A stretch of DNA of 9,324 nucleotides from Candidatus Endomicrobiellum dinenymphae (GCA_020328135.1 JAIXNA010000026.1:1-9324); one strand, 5' to 3'; shown: positions 1 to 7,937, counted from the first letter of the stretch. Numbers and translations: made by a program. The notes: generated by a model not told the origin, from the sequence alone.

Positions 1-24
1 ATTTTTAAGGCAAATCAAAAATAA
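1..24 (+). CDS. pgi: Probable last seven codons of pgi (partial)
   Basis: Reading from base 1 gives I-F-K-A-N-Q-K followed by TAA at 22-24, six bases ahead of the rlmN start. Glucose-6-phosphate isomerases often end in a short basic tail of the form LIN-(R/Y)-(Y/F)-K. The minus-strand pgi of this window lacks exactly that tail, and its 3' end is joined to rlmN sequence. The inference is that the source genome has pgi followed directly by rlmN, and that this is the true pgi terminus. Seven residues are too few for proof; it could be the end of another gene upstream of rlmN. Confidence 0.4.
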   Translation: MFKANQK

Positions 25-30
25 AGGTAT

Positions 31-288
31 ATGAAAAAGTATATATTAGACTTAACTAACGCGCAGTTTAAAGCTGCAGCAAAATCTATAACAGATCAAG
101 ATTACAGAATTAACCAAATTATAGAGTGGGTTTATGTAAAAAAAGCATCCTCTTTTGCAGATTTTACAAATATATCTAAAGAATTAAGGGATGCTCTTGA
201 TAAAAGATTTCTATTAAGAACTCTGAAAATAGTAAAAAAAGAAAAATCTGTAATTGACGGTACGGTAAGATATGCTTTTTTTACATAA
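31..288 (+). CDS. rlmN: rlmN 5' fragment: 23S rRNA/tRNA adenine-C2 methyltransferase, N-terminal part only
   Basis: The product matches the N-terminal helical domain of RlmN, the radical-SAM enzyme that methylates C2 of A2503 in 23S rRNA and A37 in some tRNAs. Visible family features are a start of the form K-x-x-x-L-D-L-T, the segment R-x-N-Q-I-I-E-W-V-Y near residues 27-36, and D-G-T-V-R-Y near 76-81, which precedes the catalytic barrel in full proteins. Full-length RlmN is about 340-370 residues. Here the frame closes after 85 residues because the sequence switches, between about 272 and 283, into an inverted copy of the gene's own start. The CxxxCxxC radical-SAM motif is absent, so this copy cannot be active. 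AAAGG at 23-27 is a plausible ribosome binding site for ATG at 31. Identity is fairly sure; whether the truncation is real or a chimera is open. Confidence 0.8.
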   Translation: MKKYILDLTNAQFKAAAKSITDQDYRINQIIEWVYVKKASSFADFTNISKELRDALDKRFLLRTLKIVKKEKSVIDGTVRYAFFT

Positions 289-385
289 ACCCACTCTATA
301 ATTTGGTTAATTCTGTAATCTTGATCTGTTATAGATTTTGCTGCAGCTTTAAACTGCGCGTTAGTTAAGTCTAATATATACTTTT
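35..385. repeat. Perfect 114-bp inverted repeat with 123-nt loop (rlmN fold-back)
   Basis: Bases 35-148 (rlmN codons 2-39) are the exact reverse complement of 272-385, with no mismatch in 114 bp; 149-271 form the loop. The inner boundary lies in a T-run (ATGC followed by seven T), so a few bases of microhomology could have guided the switch. The outer boundary at 385/386 lies in A/T-rich sequence where the copy joins pgi. Both arms come from coding sequence and no transposase is nearby, so these are not transposon ends. The geometry is that of a strand folding back and copying itself. Confidence 0.97.
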
Positions 386-1938
386 ATATTTGCCAAAACT
401 TTTCCAAGCTCAACTCCCCATTGGTCAAAGCTGTTAATGCGCCACATAATGCCTTGAGCAAATATTTTATGCTCGTAAAGAGCAATCAATGCCCCTAGTG
501 TTCTAGGCGTAAGTTCATCGATTAATATGCTGTTTGTGGGCCTGTTGCCTTCAAACGCCTTATAAGGGGCTAACGCTTCTATATTGGCAGACGATAAGCC
601 TGCCGTTGTAAGATTTTCAATTACTTGTTCTTTTGTAAAACCAAAAGCCAATGCTTCCGTTTGAGCAAAATAATTTGCCATAAGTTTTTCATGATGGTCA
701 CCAATTTTTTCAAGAGAATTTACAAAACCTATAAAATCACAAGGAATAAACTTTGTTCCTTGATGAATAAGCTGATAAAAAGAATGTTGCCCATTTGTTC
801 CCGGTTCTCCCCAAATTATAGGCCCTGTCTCGTAATCAACTCTATTGCCTTCAACGTCTATAGTTTTACCATTGCTTTCCATGTCGCACTGCTGCAAATA
901 TGCAGGAAACCTGCGTAAGTACTGACTGTAAGGCAAAACAGCGTGAGTTGAAGCATTGAAAAAGTTGTTATACCAGATTCCTAAAACAGCCATAATGATT
1001 GGCATATTCTTTTCGTACGAAGTGTTTAAAAAATGATTATCTATGTAATGAGCTCCATCTAAAAGTTCAAGGAATTTATTAAACCCAACGCAACAAGCAA
1101 TAGATAAACCTATTGCTGACCACAATGAATATCTTCCTCCAACAAAATCCCAAAACTCAAACATATTTTTTTCATCAATTCCAAATTCCACAACTTTTTT
1201 TGTATTCGTTGAAAGCGCAACAAAATGATTTGCAACAGCTTTATCGCCAAATTTGTCTGCAAGCCAATTTCTTGCAGTTAAAGCATTAGTAATTGTCTCA
1301 AGCGTTGTAAAAGTTTTTGAAGCTACTATGAAAAGTGTAGTTTCCGGATTTAATTTTTTTAATACTTCGCATATATCCGCGCCATCAATATTAGATATAA
1401 AATAAACGTTTGGGCCATCAGCATAATATTCCAACGCTTCGCAAACCATTCTTGATCCCAAATCAGACCCGCCTATACCGACATTTACAACATCTGTAAT
1501 TTTTTTACCCGTTACGCCGCGCCATTTCCCACTTCTTAAATCATTGCTAAATTTTTCCATCTTTGCAAGAACTGCATTAATTTCAGACATTACATCTTTT
1601 CCTTCGACATAAATAGAGGTATTGCTTCTATTCCTTAAAGCTATATGCAAAACGGCTCTCTTTTCAGTCCAATTTATTTTTTCACCGGAAAACATTTTTT
1701 TTGCATATTCGTTTATATTCGCGGCTTTGGCAAAATCCATTAAAAATTTAAAAGTACCTGAGGTTATCGCATTTTTTGAATAATCAAAAGTTATGCCTAC
1801 ATTATTATCGCGTATGGAAAAATCATTAAATCTGTTCTCGTCTTTAAATAAATCTCTTAAATGATTCTTTTTAACTTCTTTATAATTCTTTTCAAGATTT
1901 TGCCACTGCAGAGTGTTTTTGAGTTCAAATTTGCTCAT
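361..1938 (-). CDS. pgi: Glucose-6-phosphate isomerase, C-terminus replaced
   Basis: Interconverts glucose-6-phosphate and fructose-6-phosphate in glycolysis/gluconeogenesis in the cytosol. Of 525 residues, 517 read as a normal [11 protein letters not shown] at 154-161 and SKTFTT at 207-212 (sugar-phosphate binding), GGRYS at 267-271, catalytic Glu354 in the MESNGK segment, catalytic His385 in NGQHSF, and the [10 protein letters not shown] signature ending in catalytic Lys513. After L-A-N (515-517) the frame enters the inverted rlmN copy and gains eight foreign residues, stopping at 361-363. E. coli PGI has 549 residues, so roughly 25-30 native C-terminal residues are missing here. The start ATG at 1938 is supported by GGAG at 1947-1950, eight bases upstream. 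All catalytic residues are present, but the lost tail helps pack the dimer in known structures. The gene is probably intact in the source genome. Confidence 0.93.
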   Translation of the reverse strand: MSKFELKNTLQWQNLEKNYKEVKKNHLRDLFKDENRFNDFSIRDNNVGITFDYSKNAITSGTFKFLMDFAKAANINEYAKKMFSGEKINWTEKRAVLHIALRNRSNTSIYVEGKDVMSEINAVLAKMEKFSNDLRSGKWRGVTGKKITDVVNVGIGGSDLGSRMVCEALEYYADGPNVYFISNIDGADICEVLKKLNPETTLFIVASKTFTTLETITNALTARNWLADKFGDKAVANHFVALSTNTKKVVEFGIDEKNMFEFWDFVGGRYSLWSAIGLSIACCVGFNKFLELLDGAHYIDNHFLNTSYEKNMPIIMAVLGIWYNNFFNASTHAVLPYSQYLRRFPAYLQQCDMESNGKTIDVEGNRVDYETGPIIWGEPGTNGQHSFYQLIHQGTKFIPCDFIGFVNSLEKIGDHHEKLMANYFAQTEALAFGFTKEQVIENLTTAGLSSANIEALAPYKAFEGNRPTNSILIDELTPRTLGALIALYEHKIFAQGIMWRINSFDQWGVELGKVLANIKVYIRLN

Positions 1939-2140
1939 CTTATTTTCTCCATTTTTAACAAAACTTCTTCAGTCGCTATACACGAGACCGCTACGCAGCG
2001 ACAAAGAACGCTACGTACTCTGCCGCTTGTTGTCGGTTTTGCCCTTCTCTTTGTCTCTTAAACTATGCTTCTAAGCGATATTGTTAATTAAATCATTTAT
2101 AACTGCTAAATATATTAATTGCTACTTTAGTCAATTTAAT
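1939..2140 (-). other. Upstream region of pgi with a structured, relatively GC-rich block
   Basis: No coding sequence is recognised. Bases of about 1975-2058 are richer in G+C than the flanks and contain inverted motifs: GACAAAG at 2000-2006 against CTTTGTC at 2049-2055, plus short self-complementary bits such as CGCT-ACGC-AGCG. On the minus strand the pentamer TAGCG recurs three times at intervals of roughly 15-20 bases. This could be a structured 5' leader of pgi or a dispersed repeat. No convincing -35/-10 pair stands out for pgi. Bases 2060-2140 are AT-rich with nothing visible. Confidence 0.35.
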
Positions 2141-2588
2141 TTAATCAGCCTTACCGGCAATAAACCCTTTTGAATCTATGTTGCCTATCAAGTTATTGAT
2201 AAACAACGCTGTTTCTTTTCTATATTCAGATATAGTTTTTGATCCAATATCTCTCTCATCAAAGCATTAGAAGATTTTTTAAATTGATTACTTTCATTCC
2301 ATTATTTCATTAATGGAGCGATATTATAATAAAAAGTTTGCCAAAAGAAAACTATCTGTAAAACACCACAGCGCATCGTGCATTTTAGGAAATTTTCTGT
2401 TTGTATCCGCGCTTTATCTTAAACGGATACTCTTTTGTTATCCAAATGCGGCTTTATTTCGTCTTGATGTATATGCCGCGTCCTTCATGACGATAGCCTT
2501 TTCCATAAAATCTTCCACTTCTTGGCTTATTTTACTTTGTCTTTTGTGTTTTGGCAGGAGCATAGAAAATACGTTAAAATAATTGTGA
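2141..2588 (-). pseudogene. Decayed minus-strand coding sequence, unrecognised
   Basis: Several stop-free pieces with protein-like composition lie in series on the minus strand in different frames. One runs from ATG at 2563 to TAA at 2438-2440 (41 residues, basic and helical, including EVEDFMEKAIVMKDAAYTSR). A second is a lysine-rich piece around ITKEYPFKIKRGYKQK. A third contains FFWQTFYYNIAPLMK. A last piece ends at TAA 2141-2143 and contains TISEYRKETALFINNLIGNI. Frame changes and stops separate them. This fits one or two small genes in decay. The FYYN...P piece is faintly like the tail of some transposases, but I do not claim a family. No ribosome binding site precedes the 2563 ATG. Confidence 0.35.
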
Positions 2589-2725
2589 CTATTTTGCTAA
2601 CGAGTTATGTGCTTTTGTAGAGCATTTTAGATACTCCAGAAATGTTTGAGATTTTGAGCTGTCTATCCATCTTGCAAGCATGCAATTTTTAAGTTTTAGA
2701 CGAATTCTTTGCTTTCGTGCAGAAA
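2589..2725. other. Spacer downstream of tRNA-Gly
   Basis: No supported gene. An open minus-strand frame runs through here only because it reads into the tRNA gene. No GC-rich hairpin followed by a T-run is visible, so the transcript end of the tRNA unit is not identified. Confidence 0.5.
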
Positions 2726-2797
2726 AGCGGGCGATGGGACTTGAACCCACGACCTTCTCGTTGGCAACGAGACGTTCTACCACTGAACTACACCCGC
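2726..2797 (-). tRNA. tRNA-Gly (anticodon GCC)
   Basis: On the minus strand the acceptor strand GCGGGTG (2791-2797) pairs with CGCCCGC (2727-2733), with one G-T pair; the discriminator at 2726 is T. The D-arm contains AGTTCAGTGGTAGAAC. The anticodon arm is TCTCG-TTGCCAA-CGAGA, giving anticodon GCC. The T-arm contains GTGGG-TTCAAGT-CCCAT. CCA is not encoded. It lies 29 bp downstream of tRNA-Leu on the same strand, probably in one transcript. Confidence 0.97.
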
Positions 2798-2826
2798 AAA
2801 ATATCTATTTGTAGTTGATTTCAAAC

Positions 2827-2908
2827 TGCTGAGGGCGGGATTTGAACCCGCATCCGGTTAAGGACACGCCCCTCAAACGTGCGCGTATGCCAGTTCCGCC
2901 ACCCCAGC
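2827..2908 (-). tRNA. tRNA-Leu (anticodon GAG)
   Basis: On the minus strand acceptor GCTGGGG (2902-2908) pairs with CCTCAGC (2828-2834); the discriminator is A at 2827, as is typical of tRNA-Leu. The anticodon arm is CACGT-TTGAGGG-GCGTG, giving anticodon GAG. A long variable arm (around GTCCTTAACCGGAT) marks it as class II, and the T-arm is GCGGG-TTCAAAT-CCCGC. CCA is not encoded. The gene begins 22 bp after the secG stop, so it is probably cotranscribed with secG. A leucine tRNA directly after secG is a common bacterial arrangement. Confidence 0.97.
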
Positions 2909-2930
2909 CCACAAAATAACATGCGCTATA

Positions 2931-3254
2931 TTATTTACTTACGGTCCGTCCCACCGGAGCGCTAATAGGAACATTAGCAAGCTGATTGACAATAGACATC
3001 ATACTCATATTTGTAGAAATTCTTGTAAGCATCAAAGATGTAAACAAAAAAATACAGGCCATAACAATAGTAAGTTTTTTTATAAAAGCTACGCCGGATG
3101 GAGCGCTGAAAATCTGATCTGACCCGCCGCCGCCAAATATCCCAGCCATTCCTCCACTTTTTCCTGCTTGCAGAAGAACAACAGCGATCAATCCGATGCA
3201 AACTACATAGTGTACAAACTTAAAAGCGAAAAATACTATGTTTACTATACCCAT
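2931..3254 (-). CDS. secG: Protein translocase subunit SecG
   Basis: Small inner-membrane partner of SecYE that assists SecA-driven protein export. The 107-residue product has two hydrophobic segments, about residues 4-28 and 55-78. Between them is the conserved loop LLQAGKSGGM followed by a glycine run and a SAPSG turn, typical of SecG. The C-terminal tail is short and polar. ATG at 3254 is chosen over the upstream in-frame ATG at 3299 because the conserved first helix starts here, GAGGGG and GGAG lie just upstream (3258-3267), and the longer start falls inside the -35 box of a strong promoter. The gene sits 124 bp after pgk. Family assignment is firm. Confidence 0.92.
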   Translation of the reverse strand: MGIVNIVFFAFKFVHYVVCIGLIAVVLLQAGKSGGMAGIFGGGGSDQIFSAPSGVAFIKKLTIVMACIFLFTSLMLTRISTNMSMMSIVNQLANVPISAPVGRTVSK

Positions 3255-3270
3255 GATCCCCTCTCCCTCT

Positions 3271-3299
3271 ATTGTACCACATAAGATACAACCTGTCAA
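3271..3299 (-). promoter_or_regulatory. Sigma70-type promoter of secG
   Basis: Read on the minus strand: TTGACA (3294-3299), 17 bp, TACAAT (3271-3276). This is a full -35 match and a 5/6 -10 match at ideal spacing. The expected transcription start, about 3263-3265, leaves a leader of only about 10 nt before the secG ATG. secG and the two tRNAs can therefore be transcribed independently of gap-pgk. Confidence 0.75.
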
Positions 3300-3378
3300 A
3301 CTTTGCCATTATATCTTTTATCCGTACTTTATTATCGTCATTATAGACTATAGTCAATTAACAATAATAAAATCAATT

Positions 3379-4629
3379 TTACTTTTTATCAGAGAGAGCG
3401 GCTATTCCAGGAAGCTCTTTACCTTCAAGAAACTCCAAAGATGCTCCGCCGCCTGTAGAAATATGACTTATTCTTTTATCTGCTCCGGCTTTTTTAACAG
3501 CAGATACAGAATCTCCGCCGCCAATAACAGATATTGCTCCGTCGTCGGTAGCTTCAGCGACAAGTTCTGCAATTTTTATAGTTCCTTTTGAGAACTCGTC
3601 TATTTCAAAAATACCCAAAGGTCCGTTCCATACTATGGTTTTTGAAAACTTAACAACTTCTGAAAATTTTTCTAACGACTGAGGACCAACATCAACGCCC
3701 ATATATCCTTCAGATATTGCCTCGTCCACAGTAGCTTTTATATCCGCGTCAGATGGAACCTGCTTATTTACAAAATCTACCTTGTTTGTAATTATATGAT
3801 CAACTGGCAACAAAAAATCTACTTTTTTTTCTTTAGCTTTCTTGAGAAGCTCATCAGCCAATTCAAGTTTATCATCCTCAACCAAAGATGTTCCCGCGCT
3901 TACTCCTTGCGATTTTAAAAAAGTATATGCCATAGCTCCGCCAATCAAGATTGCATCAACTTTATTTAAAAGATTTTCTATTACATTTATTTTATCAGAC
4001 ACTTTTGCTCCGCCGAGAATTGCCAAGAAAGGTCTTGCAGGTTTTTCTATGGTCTCGCCCAAAAATTTAAGCTCTTTTTCAACAAGAAAACCAACGGCGG
4101 CGTCCTTAACATATTTTACGATGCTTGCGGTTGAGGCATGCGCTCTGTGAACTGTTCCAAACGCATCTTGAACAAAAATTTCTCCCATCGAAGCAAGCTC
4201 TTTTGCAAATACATCCATAGAAGCTTTGACTTTTTCTCCCGCGGCATTTTTGCCTTCTTCTTCAGGATGAAATCTCAAATTTTCCAACAAAAGTATTTCG
4301 CCGGATTTTAAATCTGCAGCAACTTTCTTTGACTCGGCGCTTATACAATCTCCGCCGACGAATTTCACAGGCTTACCAAGAAGTTCGCTTAAACAAACTG
4401 AAATCGGCTTCAGGCTCATTTCAGAAACAACTTTGCCTTTTGGTCTTCCCAAATGCGACATAAGTATTACCGCCGCATTTTTCTTCAAAAGATATTCTAT
4501 CGTTGGAAGCGTAGCAGCTATTCTTTTATCGTTTGTTATTTGAAGACTTGCATTTAGCGGAACATTATAATCTACGCGTACTAAAACTTTTTTACCTTTT
4601 ACATTAATGTCTGCAAGCGTTTTTTTCAT
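3379..4629 (-). CDS. pgk: Phosphoglycerate kinase
   Basis: Transfers the acyl phosphate of 1,3-bisphosphoglycerate to ADP in the first ATP-yielding step of glycolysis; cytosolic, monomeric. The 416 residues are full length for bacterial PGK. The signature KVLVRVDYNVPL is at 14-25. SHLGRPKG, around residue 63-70, contributes to the basic 3-phosphoglycerate site. The C-terminal nucleotide domain has GGAKVSDKI, VWNGPLGIFE and GGGDSVSAVKKAG, and the protein ends in the STGGGASLEFLEGKELPGI block. ATG at 4629 is preferred over the in-frame ATG at 4668 because family homology begins here and GGGGA (4638-4642) sits eight bases upstream; the longer version would read through the intergenic hairpin. 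It follows gap by 144 bp on the same strand. Confidence 0.97.
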   Translation of the reverse strand: MKKTLADINVKGKKVLVRVDYNVPLNASLQITNDKRIAATLPTIEYLLKKNAAVILMSHLGRPKGKVVSEMSLKPISVCLSELLGKPVKFVGGDCISAESKKVAADLKSGEILLLENLRFHPEEEGKNAAGEKVKASMDVFAKELASMGEIFVQDAFGTVHRAHASTASIVKYVKDAAVGFLVEKELKFLGETIEKPARPFLAILGGAKVSDKINVIENLLNKVDAILIGGAMAYTFLKSQGVSAGTSLVEDDKLELADELLKKAKEKKVDFLLPVDHIITNKVDFVNKQVPSDADIKATVDEAISEGYMGVDVGPQSLEKFSEVVKFSKTIVWNGPLGIFEIDEFSKGTIKIAELVAEATDDGAISVIGGGDSVSAVKKAGADKRISHISTGGGASLEFLEGKELPGIAALSDKK

Positions 4630-4642
4630 ATTATTGTTCCCC

Positions 4643-4693
4643 GTAAGACCGAAGACCGCACAACGCATAAATCATGCGTAAATGCGGTCTTAC
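4643..4693 (-). promoter_or_regulatory. Intergenic stem-loop between gap and pgk with two alternative pairings
   Basis: On the minus strand AAGACCGCA (4691-4683) pairs with TGCGGTCTT (4660-4652), and an inner helix ACGCAT (4679-4674)/ATGCGT (4668-4663) closes a GATTT loop. A 7-bp tandem repeat (CGGTCTT twice, 4658-4645) also allows GTAAGACCG (4693-4685) to pair with CGGTCTTAC (4651-4643); the two structures exclude each other. The second ends directly beside the pgk Shine-Dalgarno (4638-4642). No T-run follows, so it is not a standard intrinsic terminator. An mRNA processing, stability or translation-control element is an inference. Confidence 0.6.
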
Positions 4694-4773
4694 CGGTTAT
4701 TCTTTTATTAATTTTATTACTTGTGGAACAGTTGGCATTCGTAGTCAACTTTTTACCCCTTTTAATCTACAAG

Positions 4774-5892
<1,119 letters not shown>

Positions 5893-5987
5893 CTACCAAC
5901 GATAAGAATTTTTGGTACTTTTGTTAAGTTTTTGCTAAAATACTGGTGTTTTAAATAAAATAAGTTGGGGCACGAGAAAACAACAAA

Positions 5988-6373
5988 ATAAAACAAGCGA
6001 TATTATTGAAAGCTAAAGCGGCAAAAGAAGCATCTAGAAAACTTTTATTAATGAGCACATAACAAAAAAAATAACATGCTTTCTGCAATGGCAGACGCTT
6101 TGCAGCAGAATATGGAAGACATACTTTTTCATATAGATTTATTAATACCAAGAGGCAGCGAAAGGTTAGTTAAATTTATAAGAGAACATTCTTTGATTCC
6201 TGTTTTATCGTGCGGGAAAGGCTTGCGTCATACGTACATAGATAAGAGATGCGGATGTTGGTATGGCAGTGAATGTTACGTTTAATGCAAAATATCAAAG
6301 ACCGTCAGTTTGCAACGCAATGGAAACCTTGCTTGTGCGTAAAGGGACTGACAGGTTGTGTGTTAAACATTGA
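5988..6373 (+). pseudogene. proA: proA remnant: gamma-glutamyl phosphate reductase with large internal deletion and frameshifts
   Basis: ProA reduces gamma-glutamyl phosphate to glutamate-5-semialdehyde in proline synthesis. The remnant keeps an N-terminal stretch (LLKAKAAKEASRKLLLMST, about 6003-6059) that then hits in-frame stops. After a frame change it reads MLSAMADALQQNMEDIL (6076 on), matching the N-terminal helix of ProA. It then jumps directly to HIDLLIPRGSERLVKFI..., which in intact ProA lies about 170 residues further on. After [11 protein letters not shown] a further frameshift near 6250 is needed to continue as [30 protein letters not shown], the ProA region around the catalytic cysteine. 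The frame ends at TGA 6371-6373; the C-terminal part is gone. Intact ProA is about 415-430 residues. Recognition rests on clear blocks in correct order. It lies just upstream of ychF on the same strand. Confidence 0.9.
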
Positions 6374-6416
6374 TGCCATAAAACTTCATTATTAAGAAAT
6401 TAAAGAGGTTAGTTAT

Positions 6417-7508
6417 ATGAAACTTGGCATCGTTGGACTTCCGAACGTAGGGAAATCAACGTTATTTAACGCTATAACGAAAGCATGTGCAGAAGTGGCA
6501 AACTATCCATTCTGTACTATAGACCCAAATGTCGGAATGGTTGCAGTTCCCGATAAACGTCTTGAGTTTTTGAGCAACTTTTTCAATGCAAAAAAAACAA
6601 TTCCTGCAACTGTGGAATTTGTTGACATCGCAGGACTTGCGAAGGGGGCATCTAAAGGCGAAGGGCTTGGCAACCAATTTTTAGCCCATATAAGAGAGAC
6701 CGCAGCTATTGTTCACGTAGTGAGATGTTTTGAAAGCAAAGACGTAACGCATGTTATGGGCGAAGTTGACCCTTTAAGAGATATAGAAATTATAGAAACA
6801 GAACTTATTTTGTCTGATATGGAAACCATTTCAAAAAAACTTGAAAGGCTTGAAAAAGGCGTAAGACTTAACGATAAAAAAATACTCGCTGAAAGAGAAC
6901 TTGCAATAAAGGTTAAAGTGCATCTCGACGCAGGCAAATCCGCAAGAACGCTCGAATTAAATGACAATGAAAAAGCAGCATTAAAAGATTTTTTCTTGAT
7001 AACCGCAAAACCCGTATTATACGTCTGCAATGTAGCAGAAGGCGACTTACCTACGATGGAAAACAAATATACCGCTGTTGTTAAAGAAAAAACAAAAGCA
7101 GAGCGCGCGCAGGCAATACTAATATGCGCAAAAATTGAAGCGGAACTTTCAGAACTTTTGGAAAGTGATCAGAGAACGTTTTTAAAAGATTTGGGATTAG
7201 AAGAACCCGGTCTAAGCCGTTTGATAAAAGCGGGGTATGATTTACTGGGTCTTGCAACGTTCATTACAGCGGGAGAAACGGAAGTGAGAGCCTGGACTAT
7301 AAAAAAAGGGTTCTTGGCCCATCAGGCTGCCGGAGTGATCCATTCCGATTTTGAAAGAGGTTTTATACGTGCTGAAATTATGAGTTTTGACGATTTATAC
7401 AGGCTCGGCAGCGAAAAAGCAGTAAAAGACGCAGGTCTTTTAAGAAGCGAAGGAAAAGAATATTTAGTTAAAGACGGCGATATTGTAGAGTTCAGATTTA
7501 ATGTGTAA
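6417..7508 (+). CDS. ychF: Redox-regulated ribosome-binding ATPase YchF (OLA1 family)
   Basis: An Obg-related P-loop NTPase that prefers ATP and binds ribosomes; linked in other bacteria to stress responses and translation quality. The 363 residues are full length. The Walker A/G1 motif GLPNVGKS is at 7-14, with TLFNAIT after it. The G3-type segment D70-I-A-G73 is followed by LAKGASKGEGLGNQFL. The G4 position reads N205-V-A-E208, the NxxE form that marks YchF/OLA1 rather than the GTPase NKxD. The C-terminal TGS domain covers about 278-361 (FITAGETEVRAWTI, GFIRAEI) and ends in the usual DGDIVEFRFNV. A coiled region (about 125-175) carries charged heptads. AAAGAGG at 6402-6408 lies eight bases before the ATG. 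No clear promoter is visible between the proA remnant and this gene. Confidence 0.97.
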   Translation: MKLGIVGLPNVGKSTLFNAITKACAEVANYPFCTIDPNVGMVAVPDKRLEFLSNFFNAKKTIPATVEFVDIAGLAKGASKGEGLGNQFLAHIRETAAIVHVVRCFESKDVTHVMGEVDPLRDIEIIETELILSDMETISKKLERLEKGVRLNDKKILAERELAIKVKVHLDAGKSARTLELNDNEKAALKDFFLITAKPVLYVCNVAEGDLPTMENKYTAVVKEKTKAERAQAILICAKIEAELSELLESDQRTFLKDLGLEEPGLSRLIKAGYDLLGLATFITAGETEVRAWTIKKGFLAHQAAGVIHSDFERGFIRAEIMSFDDLYRLGSEKAVKDAGLLRSEGKEYLVKDGDIVEFRFNV

Positions 7509-7532
7509 AAACAAACACAACTTGGAGACTTG

Positions 7533-7682
7533 ATGGGTATCCAACTTCTGATGCGGGTTTTGTTTTGGATTGCTGTTACAGTTGCTCTTTTTGTAGATTT
7601 AGTAATATTAAATAAACATCATGGCAATCTTATCCGGAGTGCAATTTATAAACGCTTTGTCTTGAATAATATATGTTTTTAG
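7533..7682 (+). pseudogene. TerC/Alx-like membrane protein, N-terminal fragment
   Basis: An ATG with GGAG at 7524-7527, five bases upstream, opens a 49-codon frame 24 bp after ychF. The product starts with a hydrophobic helix (about residues 9-27, LFWIAVTVALFVDLVIL) followed by NKHHG and RSAIYKRF. This resembles the first transmembrane helix of TerC/Alx-family proteins, which carry an acidic residue in the helix, then an L-x-x-x-x-(H/R) loop and a second helix (x-W-S/A-x-x-W). Family members are about 300 residues with seven or more helices. Here the frame stops at TAG 7680-7682 and no continuation was found in the next bases in any plus frame. TerC proteins are implicated in metal (manganese) handling. 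Family assignment from one helix is tentative; the truncation is evident. Confidence 0.4.
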
Positions 7683-7689
7683 AGCGCTT

Positions 7690-7908
7690 CTAGTTTATAC
7701 AGTCTCTAAAATGATACTTCAAAAAACGAAGAAGTTTCTCCTGAAAAAACGCTGCATATAAAATTTTAAAAAATTTATTTCGTTTCAAATTCCATATTGT
7801 CGCAGCCAAATTTTTTGTCAAAGAAAATGCAATATCATACGCCGTCCCTATGCTTGCTGCAGTTGCAGTTATAGAAATAAGCGATATAATACTTGCTATA
7901 TTGTTCAT
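7690..7908 (-). CDS. Small hypothetical membrane-associated ORF, doubtful
   Basis: From ATG at 7908 the frame encodes about 72 residues: a hydrophobic alanine/isoleucine-rich first third (MNNIASIISLISITATAASI) that could be one membrane helix, then a basic, aromatic-rich tail ending near FLKYHFRDCIN. No homology is recognised and no Shine-Dalgarno precedes the ATG. A TTG at 7920 in the same frame could extend it by four residues. A promoter-like pair lies at 7938-7967. It could be a real small protein, the remains of a longer gene, or chance. Confidence 0.3.
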   Translation of the reverse strand: MNNIASIISLISITATAASIGTAYDIAFSLTKNLAATIWNLKRNKFFKILYAAFFQEKLLRFLKYHFRDCIN

Positions 7909-7937
7909 ATATAAAGTCAAAAATCCGTCGATTTTGC

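Noticed and set aside
35..385. Inverted repeats read as terminal repeats of an insertion sequence
   Set aside because: The arms are rlmN coding sequence, there is no transposase between or beside them, and no target duplication.
2589..2783. Minus-strand ORF of 64 residues
   Set aside because: Its N-terminal half is a translation of the tRNA-Gly gene; no ribosome binding site or recognisable protein.
2700..2800. Attachment site of an integrated element at tRNA-Gly
   Set aside because: No second copy of the tRNA 3' end and no integrase is present in the window.
3238..3591. Plus-strand ORFs over secG, pgk, pgi and gap (for example 625-918, 3842-4150, 2313-2582)
   Set aside because: They lie opposite well-supported genes or decayed minus-strand coding sequence, and lack start signals and family features.
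6076..6285. A stand-alone 69-residue protein
   Set aside because: It is an internal slice of the proA remnant; sequence on both sides continues ProA in other frames.
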